DNA from: Chryseobacterium sp. MFBS3-17
Lineage (GTDB): Bacteria > Bacteroidota > Bacteroidia > Flavobacteriales > Weeksellaceae
DNA: 64,000 nucleotides
Direction: 5' to 3'
Assembly (NCBI RefSeq): GCF_020687745.1
Contig: NZ_JAJEWK010000010.1
Span: forward strand, 248,001-312,000
The notes beneath the pieces are model-generated. The model searched no databases. It was not told where the DNA came from and saw only the letters and a program-made list of their open reading frames with translations. How positions within the stretch are numbered: position 1 is the stretch's first letter; each line of letters opens with the position of its first letter. The position numbers and the translations under genes were made by a program. Shown here one piece after another: positions 27,469 to 35,029 of this stretch.

Positions 27469-29239
27469 CTTTATTATAATTAAAACGGTTAGAGAGATTA
27501 TACTTCGAACTATTTTCTTTAAATGAACTCAGCATTAAGTTTAAAGTTTTTCCATCTCCGTATTTTAAATTCATCTTCTCATTTTTATCAAAATATCTAC
27601 TGTTTCCATGTTTATCAGCAACAAGAGATAAATCATCCCATCCAGTTCCTGTATTTGTATATTTATTTCTCAAGGAAAGTCCCCATTCACTTCTCAATTT
27701 ATTTTCAACATGGGTAGCAAATATTTCTCCAGTTGTAGCAGGAGGGTTTACATAAGTAAGCCAATTTAAAGAAATACTGGAAGGATCCATCCCATGAGCC
27801 ATCTCATGACCTAAGTTAATAAATGTAGGACTAATGCTAGAAGTATCTCCCATGTCAAGGTAAGCCGTCCCACTCTGATAATAACTTCCATCGGTTGTTT
27901 CCATGATTTTGATATTATTTTGAGCATTATCAAAATGATTTATCATTCCACCTCCAGTTCCACCTCCCGTTTCAAGCATAAACAGTGACGCGACTACACT
28001 TACAGCAAAATCTGATAATTGTACGCTTTGATCAATATTTACCCATTCTCCCTCTACTTGATGCTGTGTTGCTCCATTATGGTATCTATACTCCTTATCG
28101 CCATCCCAAAATGTAATCCACATTCCGTTAGGATCGATAAACATGATTGGATTGTTTCCTGCGTAATTGTAAGGAGACATTTCTGTGTAAAGTTCTGCAA
28201 CAGGATCCACAACTCCCCACCGTCCGATATCCGCCATGTACATTCTTGCTCCGTAGTCGTACATTCCCGTTTCTTGGAGTTCCTTACCGTTGTACTTATA
28301 ATTCTGGTAAGATCCCACACCAAAAACGGCTTCTTCTTCTTCGTTTCTCACAAAGCTCATCCCGAAAGGGTAATAGTCATTACTATCTGTTACCTGCGGG
28401 TTTTGGTAGCCATCATCTTTATAGCTTAGCCGCACATTTCCCAGGTGGTCTTTGTATTGGTAAATATATTCATTATTTTTGAAATCATAAAAGCCTTCGG
28501 CAGTAGGGAAAAACATCAGCTCATCGGTCAGGTTTTGCTCATTGACAAAACTGATAAATGCTTCCATCTCATAGGCTTGCCCGCCTGCTTCTGAAAACAA
28601 TTCCCAAAGCTCCTCATCTCCCACAGAAGAGGTGTAATGAAAACCATCTATATATTCCGTGGAAGTAGAAAACATTTGTCCACCCGGGCCTGTAGATACA
28701 TAATTCTTTTTCAGCTTTGTTCCATCTGCCCGGTAAAGGTAGTTCATCCCGATGCTGGAGCCGTCAATGTCAAAATTCACCGGCAGGTTCAGATGGTTGT
28801 ACTGTATCTCCTCTATTGATTTATCCAGAAGTGCGGTCATATTTCCGTTATCATCGTAGGAAATAACGTTCCCCCCGCCTTCATACCCTGTGGGGTTTCC
28901 GCTGTAATCGGTAATGGAGATTAATCTGTTACCGGTGTAGGTGTAAGACAGATCATCAATCAACTCGGGATAGTTGTTATAAAATGAGGGGGCATTTCTT
29001 TTCAGGCTGGTAATATTCCCATTGAGGTCATAGAATATATCTTCATTGTAGAATTCAGTAGAAGGAAGGGTCACATTGGGCTCAGAGAAGTATGCATTGG
29101 TAAGCCGGTTCAGAGAGTCGTAAGAGTAGCTATACCGTCTGATGGTGGGTTCATTATAGCCTGTGGCTTTTGCCCAGTCTACCTCGGCAATATTTCCGTT
29201 AAACCGTGCAGTGGCTTCTTCATGAGGTTGGTATTTCAT
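27401..29239 (-). CDS. Rhs module 1: truncated core with HEMAH metallopeptidase-like C-terminal domain
   Basis: A 612-residue product from the ATG at 29239; an in-frame stop lies four codons upstream, so the usual long N-terminal part of an Rhs protein is absent. Residues 1-372 are YD-repeat and Rhs core sequence, with DHLGNVR, YPFGM, GMYDYGARMYM and NNPIMFIDPNG. After this the sequence changes to a variable domain. It contains HEMAH at 478-482 (HExxH zinc motif), and about 20 residues later GEIFATHVENKLR. The downstream Glu/Asn/Arg block recalls M91/NleD-like Rhs peptidases, so E505 or E512 may be the third zinc ligand. Toxin function is inferred. Confidence 0.75.
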   Translation of the reverse strand: MKYQPHEEATARFNGNIAEVDWAKATGYNEPTIRRYSYSYDSLNRLTNAYFSEPNVTLPSTEFYNEDIFYDLNGNITSLKRNAPSFYNNYPELIDDLSYTYTGNRLISITDYSGNPTGYEGGGNVISYDDNGNMTALLDKSIEEIQYNHLNLPVNFDIDGSSIGMNYLYRADGTKLKKNYVSTGPGGQMFSTSTEYIDGFHYTSSVGDEELWELFSEAGGQAYEMEAFISFVNEQNLTDELMFFPTAEGFYDFKNNEYIYQYKDHLGNVRLSYKDDGYQNPQVTDSNDYYPFGMSFVRNEEEEAVFGVGSYQNYKYNGKELQETGMYDYGARMYMADIGRWGVVDPVAELYTEMSPYNYAGNNPIMFIDPNGMWITFWDGDKEYRYHNGATQHQVEGEWVNIDQSVQLSDFAVSVVASLFMLETGGGTGGGMINHFDNAQNNIKIMETTDGSYYQSGTAYLDMGDTSSISPTFINLGHEMAHGMDPSSISLNWLTYVNPPATTGEIFATHVENKLRSEWGLSLRNKYTNTGTGWDDLSLVADKHGNSRYFDKNEKMNLKYGDGKTLNLMLSSFKENSSKYNLSNRFNYNKDANISSTRFMLFFSVLLNPLLR

Positions 29240-29320
29240 AACCAAATCCTATTCCTACATCATTTAAATTTTCGTTAATCATATCAAAAGATGATTTTAG
29301 TGATAACATTAGAAATCTAT
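29220..29320 (-). pseudogene. Possible C-terminal relic of an immunity gene
   Basis: A minus-strand frame reads into a protein-like tail ending GFGYEIPTS before TGA at 29220, overlapping the start of Rhs module 1. Its upstream edge is the XRE tail at 29320. In an array of displaced modules the gene just upstream of a core fragment should be the immunity gene of the previous module, so this may be its remnant. The evidence is only the frame and the position. Confidence 0.3.
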
Positions 29321-29399
29321 GGTCTTTAAAATGATTGACACGTTTATCAACCAGAAAAAATTTAAAGATTTCTTTAATAAAAATGTGGCTGCTTTATAA
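29319..29399 (+). pseudogene. XRE regulator 3' fragment
   Basis: Encodes VFKMIDTFINQKKFKDF and NKNVAAL before TAA, closely matching the last 26 residues of the XRE fragment at 26586-26873. No helix-turn-helix precedes it. It marks a second breakpoint in the array. Confidence 0.7.
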
Positions 29400-29403
29400 A
29401 ACA

Positions 29404-29432
29404 AAAACCCCTCGCAATTGCGAGGGGTTTGT
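29404..29432 (+). terminator. CGCAATTGCG-type terminator hairpin, copy 2
   Basis: AAACCCCTCGCAATTGCGAGGGGTTT stem directly after the XRE tail, followed by a T-rich stretch. Confidence 0.8.
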
Positions 29433-29437
29433 TTTTA

Positions 29438-29470
29438 TCTGCTCAAAGTCGGGAGACTTTTCGCAGCGGG
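29438..29470. repeat. Palindromic CAAAGTC/GACTTT element, copy 2
   Basis: TCTGCTCAAAGTCGGGAGACTTTTCGCAGCGGGA, related to 26552-26582 with changes in the loop. Confidence 0.58.
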
Positions 29471-29488
29471 AGCTAAGATTTTGGTCTG

Positions 29489-29950
29489 TTAGAGGGAGCT
29501 GGGAGCCTTGTAACACAACCCGATCAAATTTGGAGTACTGTATATATTATCCATGCCTCTATCTCTGCATATCTCTGTTTGCTCATCAAATTTAATACAA
29601 TCTGGCACAAACTCTAAAGGACTTCCTGTTTTTACGTTTTTAGGTATATAGTCTTCAGGTTTGATTATTCTTTCGAGATTAAAGTAACTATACTGATCTC
29701 CTTGTTTAATTATTTCACATTTAGTTGTTAATTCTTTTTTTGAAATAACTTTATAATTCTTCTCTTTAAAATTTAAATAAATCAGATAGTAATTGTTAAT
29801 TGAATCAATTTTATACACGGTATAATTTTCCTTGTTGCTTATTTCTGTATTTACAATTGCATTGTTGGCAATACAACTAACCTGCAATCCCAAGAAACAA
29901 AAAATAAATAAATGAGGAATGTACTTTTTAATATGGTGTAAATGTTCCAT
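29489..29950 (-). CDS. Putative lipoprotein immunity protein for Rhs module 2
   Basis: A 153-residue protein with a hydrophobic N-terminal helix and lipobox LQVSC (Cys near 26), so probably anchored in a membrane facing the periplasm. The mature part is rich in Lys, Tyr and Asn. I recognise no family. It overlaps the Rhs module 2 stop by 23 bp and is the only gene between that module and the XRE fragment, which supports an immunity role. Confidence 0.62.
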   Translation of the reverse strand: MEHLHHIKKYIPHLFIFCFLGLQVSCIANNAIVNTEISNKENYTVYKIDSINNYYLIYLNFKEKNYKVISKKELTTKCEIIKQGDQYSYFNLERIIKPEDYIPKNVKTGSPLEFVPDCIKFDEQTEICRDRGMDNIYSTPNLIGLCYKAPSSL

Positions 29951-31436
29951 CTGGATATTTTGTAAAAATTATTCTACCACTTGACATAAATTGAGCTTTT
30001 TGAACATTTGTACCCGAAGTCCCCGTAGTAAGTCCTGTTGGGTTTTTAAAAATTAATCCATCATTTGTCATGTAGTAAATTTCAAGACTTCCTCCTGGTT
30101 GTTTAACGGCTGCGTTATGGGCTCGAGAATAAACACTTGTGGGATCTAGTGCATCACTTTGGGTAGCAGGTCCGACAAAATTACTTTCAGTTCTAGATAT
30201 CAAGCTTCCTTCGTATGCCTCTGAAACTTCATGCAATACACCTTCTCCTGGCTTGCTGGCAAAATCACCCATTCTTCCCAATATTTCTGGATTAATTGCT
30301 TGTTCCGCAGTAACAATTCCTGTGGAAGAGTCTAATGAGTTACCTAAAAAAGCTCCTCCATTATGAGTAGCACCACTACTAGTAGTAAGTGTGTTTTCAG
30401 CCGCCACATTAACTAAAACCGAATGATCATTAATAATTTTTGCCACTTCTGATGCATTACCCGATAAAGCTCCTGTAGTGTTTTGGGTGTAAGTAACATT
30501 TCCTGTCGTAGCGTCTCGTGAAAGTGTAATATCAGTACCCGCAGATTTTTGTAATTCCGCTAGTGCCTTATCGGAAGCTCCACCATTTATCCTAATATCA
30601 GCAACACCACGACCATCCGGATCTATAAATCTAATAGGATTATTTACTACGTAATTATATGGACTATGACGTCTGTAAATTTCCGCCAGTGGATCCACCA
30701 CACCCCACCTTCCAATATCTGGCATATAGAATCTCGCACCATAGTCATACATTCCACTGTCTGATTGATATTCCTTGGAGTTGTATTGGTATTGGTAGCT
30801 TCTGTTTCCTGCATATCCTGATTCGTTTACATAATGGCTAAGCCCAAATGGATAGTACTGATTGTCTTTAATGATCTCTGCGCCGCCATTACCGGAATAA
30901 TACGTAATTCGTACATTTCCCAGGTGGTCTTTATACTGGTAAATGTACGTATTATTTTCAAAATTGTAGTAGCCTTCCGCGGTGGGTACAAATTGTAAAC
31001 CTTGGGGAAATATTGAACCGGGGTCACCACCTGTGGTGTGTGAGTACTGAAAGCCATCCAGATAGTCGGTGGTTTCTATAGTGTCATATCCTTGTAATTG
31101 TCCGGTAAAAAACAAATGTTTCTTTTGCAACTTAGTACCATCTGCACGATAGGTATAATCTGTGGTTTTATTAACCCCATAGCTTCTGCCACCACTGTCT
31201 CCACCACCTCTCATTACAAAATCATTGAAAATGAGGTGAGTTGGCAAATTCAGAAAATTGTAACTGATATTCAGAATTCCTTTATCCTCATGTTGGGTCA
31301 TATTGCCATTGGCATCATAGGTCATTGGGATTCCGGAGGTATCAGGATAGCCCTGGTAATTGGCAGATGCATCTGTAACCGTGTTCAGCCTGTTGCCGGT
31401 GTAGGTGTAGGAAAGATTGTCTATCTGTTCTGCCAT
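29928..31436 (-). CDS. Rhs module 2: truncated core with HEVSEAY-containing C-terminal domain
   Basis: A 502-residue product from the ATG at 31436, with a GTG two codons earlier as alternative. The N terminus begins abruptly inside YD-repeat sequence (NLSYTYTGNRLNTV). The Rhs core (YKDHLGNVR, YYPFGL, GMYDYGARFYM, NNPIRFIDPDG) ends near residue 276. The remaining 226 residues differ from both other modules. They contain VLHEVSEAYEG at about 400-410, a His-Glu cluster resembling but not equal to HExxH, and SRAHNAAVKQPGG downstream. I cannot name the family; a hydrolase using this His/Glu pair is an inference. Confidence 0.72.
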   Translation of the reverse strand: MAEQIDNLSYTYTGNRLNTVTDASANYQGYPDTSGIPMTYDANGNMTQHEDKGILNISYNFLNLPTHLIFNDFVMRGGGDSGGRSYGVNKTTDYTYRADGTKLQKKHLFFTGQLQGYDTIETTDYLDGFQYSHTTGGDPGSIFPQGLQFVPTAEGYYNFENNTYIYQYKDHLGNVRITYYSGNGGAEIIKDNQYYPFGLSHYVNESGYAGNRSYQYQYNSKEYQSDSGMYDYGARFYMPDIGRWGVVDPLAEIYRRHSPYNYVVNNPIRFIDPDGRGVADIRINGGASDKALAELQKSAGTDITLSRDATTGNVTYTQNTTGALSGNASEVAKIINDHSVLVNVAAENTLTTSSGATHNGGAFLGNSLDSSTGIVTAEQAINPEILGRMGDFASKPGEGVLHEVSEAYEGSLISRTESNFVGPATQSDALDPTSVYSRAHNAAVKQPGGSLEIYYMTNDGLIFKNPTGLTTGTSGTNVQKAQFMSSGRIIFTKYPDGTFTPY

Positions 31437-31487
31437 AACCACGCGAAGGGATTGACACAGTCGAATTTTATTTCGCGGGAGCGGTGA

Positions 31488-31916
31488 CTACCAACAATCT
31501 TTAAAAAAAGAATAATTAGCTCTTAAATCTCTTGCAAGATTTCCTTCTTCATCGTAATAATACTCACTTTTACCATCTTTTTTTATAATCCAAGCTTTTA
31601 AACTAAAATCCGCATAAACTGTATCGTTGCCTTTCGAGTTAGGTATTAAAAAACAATAGTTATGATCTTTAAATGATTTGGAATTAGACTTAAGTAGATT
31701 ACTAACTCTAGCCCTAATATCAATTGCATGCTGGTACATATAAGCATGCTCATCTTCGTACGCCCAAAACATTTTTTCCCCATAATCAGCAGCATGATCT
31801 CTTGAATACATAAATTTAATAACTTTTGTATCAGTATTTTGTGAATCAGCAGACTTTGTATTAAATATAATGATTGGTAAAATAGTGACAAGAATTGCGG
31901 TAATCAGTTTTTTCAT
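31488..31916 (-). CDS. Putative exported immunity protein for Rhs module 3
   Basis: A 142-residue protein with a clear Sec signal peptide (MKKLITAILVTILPIIIF, cleavage near residue 22-25) and no lipobox. The mature part has YEDEHAYMYQHAIDIRARV and ends FFKDCW. I recognise no family. The ATG lies one base after the stop of Rhs module 3, the tightest spacing in the array, so the two genes are expected to be translated together. Confidence 0.62.
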   Translation of the reverse strand: MKKLITAILVTILPIIIFNTKSADSQNTDTKVIKFMYSRDHAADYGEKMFWAYEDEHAYMYQHAIDIRARVSNLLKSNSKSFKDHNYCFLIPNSKGNDTVYADFSLKAWIIKKDGKSEYYYDEEGNLARDLRANYSFFKDCW

Positions 31917-31917
31917 T

Positions 31918-33069
31918 TTACTTGGATTTTATAATATTTGAGGTAGGACTAGTTACAGGAACGGGATATGCACGGTGATTCTTCCGTATAATGATATTTG
32001 GATAGACTTTTTTCAGATTCATATCTATTTGTTGAGATATACCATTTACTCTTTTCTCTTCAGCATTTCTAAAATATGGTGAACCTTTTCGAGTAGAAAG
32101 ATCGTTCTGTCTCACCGCATGTTCACTAGGATTGGTAGCATGACCATAAGCATGGCCAATTTCATGGCCTAATGCATGAAGTGGAGTTGCAACTTTTAAA
32201 CCTTTTAAATCGTTCTTTTCATATTTTGCTTTCAAATCCTCATAATTTAAATCATTTTTATCATCAAACAATACTCCCATTCTAGATTTAAAATTAAGAG
32301 CTCCAATATGTGTTGATGGTTCAAATTTTCCATCCTTTGTTTTTCCCCAACCGAAATCAGTAAATGTCTTATCGTTATGATTATCGAATATAGAAAGTTC
32401 CCTTGGGTTTTCAATTAAACTTTGAATTAGATTAACATCCTTACCATCGATATTTATATTTGATGCTTCATAAAGAGCATCTAAAACTTTATAAGTATCT
32501 GTCAAATAATCTGGCATATTTAATTTCGAATAGTCTCTGTCCTTTTGATATGTATAATCAGAACTATGCTGATTATTAGTCCCATAATAAATTCGAATAT
32601 AATTTCCATCAGGATCGATATAACGTATAGGATTATTTATGGCATAATTATACCCGCTATTGTTTGTGTATTTTTCAGCATACGCATCTACCACGCCCCA
32701 TCTTCCAATATCCGGCATATAGAACCTTGCGCCATAATCATACATTCCCGTCTCTTGCAGTTCTTTGCCATTGTACTTATAATTCTGGTAAGATCCCACA
32801 CCAAAAACGGCTTCTTCTTCTTCGTTTCTTATAAAATTCATCCCGAAAGGATAAAAATCATTACTATCTGTTACCTGCGGGTTTTGGTAGCCATCATCTT
32901 TATAGCTTAGCCGCACCGAGCTTCGCTCCCAATCTTCGCCCAAAGTTGCACTTTGTTCTCGCTTGTCAAAATGGTCTTTGCCTCTCTGTTTTTTATTATT
33001 TTTAATGGAATCGGCGAACCTCCTTCGTCGGTTTGTATTGGTAAATATATTCATTATTTTTGAAATCAT
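31918..33069 (-). CDS. Rhs module 3: frameshifted core with HEIGH metallopeptidase-like C-terminal domain
   Basis: A 383-residue open frame. Only residues 52 onward are genuine Rhs core (VRLSYKDDG, YPFGM, GMYDYGARFYM, NNPIRYIDPDG, ending near 155). The first 51 residues come from inserted DNA and the out-of-frame FKNNEYIYQY segment; homology to the core continues in the shifted frame to about 33105. The variable domain (156-383) carries LGHEIGHAYGH at 301-310, a strong HExxH motif with an extra His, then NAEEKRVNG near 335-343, which may supply the third ligand. Whether this ORF is still expressed is unknown. Confidence 0.66.
   Translation of the reverse strand: MISKIMNIFTNTNRRRRFADSIKNNKKQRGKDHFDKREQSATLGEDWERSSVRLSYKDDGYQNPQVTDSNDFYPFGMNFIRNEEEEAVFGVGSYQNYKYNGKELQETGMYDYGARFYMPDIGRWGVVDAYAEKYTNNSGYNYAINNPIRYIDPDGNYIRIYYGTNNQHSSDYTYQKDRDYSKLNMPDYLTDTYKVLDALYEASNINIDGKDVNLIQSLIENPRELSIFDNHNDKTFTDFGWGKTKDGKFEPSTHIGALNFKSRMGVLFDDKNDLNYEDLKAKYEKNDLKGLKVATPLHALGHEIGHAYGHATNPSEHAVRQNDLSTRKGSPYFRNAEEKRVNGISQQIDMNLKKVYPNIIIRKNHRAYPVPVTSPTSNIIKSK
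32917..33031. repeat. Composite short insertions inside Rhs module 3 core
   Basis: Compared with module 1 (28440-28460), 115 bases stand in place of 15, shifting the frame by one. One part has CAAAGTTGCACTTTG, a hairpin like those at 26552 and 29438. The other lies between two TTTG copies at 32977 and 33032 and contains a GGCGAACCTCCTTCG stretch. They look like small non-coding mobile or REP-like sequences. Confidence 0.55.
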
Positions 33070-33138
33070 AAAAGCCTTCGGCGGTAGGGAAAAACTGCAG
33101 AATCAGGATTTTGCAGTACTCTAAAAACGTTCAGAATC

Positions 33139-33153
33139 TCCGGATTCCGGAGC
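33139..33153 (-). terminator. Hairpin after the LuxE-family gene
   Basis: CTCCGGATTCCGGAG palindrome 6 bp after the stop, with a weak T run farther on. It also marks the edge of the Rhs array. Confidence 0.5.
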
Positions 33154-33158
33154 TTTAT

Positions 33159-34163
33159 TTACGACACCAGCAAACTGCAGCCGCGGATGTCTGAATGATC
33201 AATGCGCCCCACCACCGAAAAAGCCGGATGTATGCTGTGCGCAAGGTCTGTGTGATGCAAAATTCCCAGATCCTGAGTGGCAATAAATGCGCAAGAGTGG
33301 AGATTGGCGAGGTCTATGATGTTAATGGCACCCGTACGGTCCGCCGGCATATAAGCAAACGGATCCTCCGTGTTGCGGATCAATATCCGCATCCAATCGG
33401 GCGAATAGTAGATATTTTCGCCGGTAGAATAGGCCTGAGACAGCAATTCAGTCATGGAATATTCAGAAAAAATGCGTTCACTGCGGAAGCCTTTTTGCAG
33501 TATACTGAGCAGCTGGTCTTTCGTCATTTCCTCTTTCCTTCCTTTCATGCCGCCGGTTTCTATAATGGTCAGTTGTGGATTCTGCGGAAGTTCCACATGG
33601 TTTTCTGTACAGTAATCCAGGAAATCCAACAGGGCAAATGACACGCCGAAGAGCAACACTTTCTGATGCCGCAGCGAGGCGAGCAAATCCCGCAATTCCC
33701 CATGGTTGTATAAATAGTAACCGTTCTCCGGTTTCCCGGATTTTTTCATCAGAAAATCTACCATATAGATGAGGGAAGCGTGCGGATTCTCGGAATAATT
33801 GGGCAGCAAGCCCAGAAAAACATAATCTTCCGGCGGACCTATAAACTGTGAAAAACTCTTCCCGATGCTTTGTTCATATAAATCAAAATCTGCAAGATAA
33901 TGCCGGGATCGTACCGTCTGTGTCGTTCCGGAGCTTTGAAAAAAATGCTTCGGACTGAATTTCTCATCCAGAACTTGATGGTTTTTAAACATTTCAATGG
34001 GCAGAAACGGAATTTTTTCAATGGAATCCATCTTCATTGGATCTGTGTGGAGGTAATCACAAAATCTGCGGTAAATTTCCACATGCTGGTACTGATACCT
34101 GAACACCGCAAGGCATTGTTCCCGGAATGCTGCTTGGGATGATATGTTAAAAATGTTTTTCAA
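33159..34163 (-). CDS. LuxE-family acyl-protein synthetase-like protein
   Basis: A 334-residue protein of the LuxE/PaaK-like adenylate-forming superfamily. Starts at TTG (34163). The motif FFQSSGTTQTVRS (about 93-105) is the LuxE/AMP-binding phosphate loop, and ETGGMKGRKEEM (about 206-217) matches the second conserved block; EYSMTELLSQAY is the E-T/S-E motif. LuxE activates fatty acids, but no luxC or luxD is nearby. In Bacteroidota such genes are often linked to lipid or surface-glycan genes; here lpxH is the upstream neighbour. Confidence 0.8.
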   Translation of the reverse strand: MKNIFNISSQAAFREQCLAVFRYQYQHVEIYRRFCDYLHTDPMKMDSIEKIPFLPIEMFKNHQVLDEKFSPKHFFQSSGTTQTVRSRHYLADFDLYEQSIGKSFSQFIGPPEDYVFLGLLPNYSENPHASLIYMVDFLMKKSGKPENGYYLYNHGELRDLLASLRHQKVLLFGVSFALLDFLDYCTENHVELPQNPQLTIIETGGMKGRKEEMTKDQLLSILQKGFRSERIFSEYSMTELLSQAYSTGENIYYSPDWMRILIRNTEDPFAYMPADRTGAINIIDLANLHSCAFIATQDLGILHHTDLAHSIHPAFSVVGRIDHSDIRGCSLLVS

Positions 34164-34211
34164 TGCTTTTTTGTCTGTAAGTGCGGTATATTTTCGGCAG
34201 AAAAGACTGTC

Positions 34212-35000
34212 CTATATTGTTTTTTGGGGGGCAACGAAAGTTTTCAGTTCAAAAGTTTCTCCGGCAAATTCACCATAGGTAAAATAGGAAATCCAATCGC
34301 CCAGGTTGATGTATTTGGCGTGATGTTCTCCTTCCTGCAGATCCAGCATCATGGGCAGGTGGCGGTGTCCGTAAATGAAAAAATCTATTTTCTCTGTCCT
34401 GAGTTTGGCTTTGGAATAGATGATGAGATACTCTTTGTCTTCTCCCAAAAAAGCTTTGTCCTCTTCACCGGAAATCATTTTGTTTTTGGTGGAAAGGTAT
34501 ATGGCCACCTTCATGGCAATATCCGGATGCAGCCAGCGGAATGCCCACTGCGCCAGCGGATTGGTAAAAAGTTTTTTCATCCGCTTATAGCCTTTATCGC
34601 CGGGACCCAGTCCGTCTCCGTGCGCCAGCAAAAACCGCTTGCCATTGATTTCAAAAAACTGCTTGTCGAAGAAAACCGTACATCCTATTTCATCCTCGAA
34701 ATAATTTTTCATCCACAGATCATGGTTCCCCACAAACATATACAGTTCAATCCCGGAATCTTTCAGTTCTGCCAGTTTTCCGAGTACGCGCACATAGCCT
34801 TTGGGGATTACATGGTGCCACTCATGCCAGAAATCAAACAAATCACCCATCAGGAAAAGCACCTGTGCATCTTTTTTAATCTCATCCAGCCAGCGGATGA
34901 ATTTCTCTTCCCGCACCTTGCTTTCCCGAGGTGTAGGCGCGCCAAAGTGCTGGTCTGAGGCGAAATAAACTTTTTTATGAGGTTCCAGGGTAATCTTCAT
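34212..35000 (-). CDS. lpxH: UDP-2,3-diacylglucosamine diphosphatase (LpxH-type)
   Basis: Calcineurin-fold metallophosphoesterase that makes lipid X in lipid A synthesis. It has 262 residues. Metal motifs: ASDQHFGAP (DxH, about 15-23), GDLFDFWHEW (about 51-60), GNHD (about 106-109), AHGDG, and GHRHLP near the C terminus. The GDLFDxW stretch is typical of LpxH rather than other phosphoesterases. Confidence 0.88.
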   Translation of the reverse strand: MKITLEPHKKVYFASDQHFGAPTPRESKVREEKFIRWLDEIKKDAQVLFLMGDLFDFWHEWHHVIPKGYVRVLGKLAELKDSGIELYMFVGNHDLWMKNYFEDEIGCTVFFDKQFFEINGKRFLLAHGDGLGPGDKGYKRMKKLFTNPLAQWAFRWLHPDIAMKVAIYLSTKNKMISGEEDKAFLGEDKEYLIIYSKAKLRTEKIDFFIYGHRHLPMMLDLQEGEHHAKYINLGDWISYFTYGEFAGETFELKTFVAPQKTI

Positions 35001-35029
35001 GAAGCGATATGGTATAGAAAATCAGCGGA

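Noticed and set aside
26427-33158. Prophage or integrative element carrying the Rhs modules
   Set aside because: No integrase, transposase, phage structural gene, tRNA or clear attachment repeat was seen.
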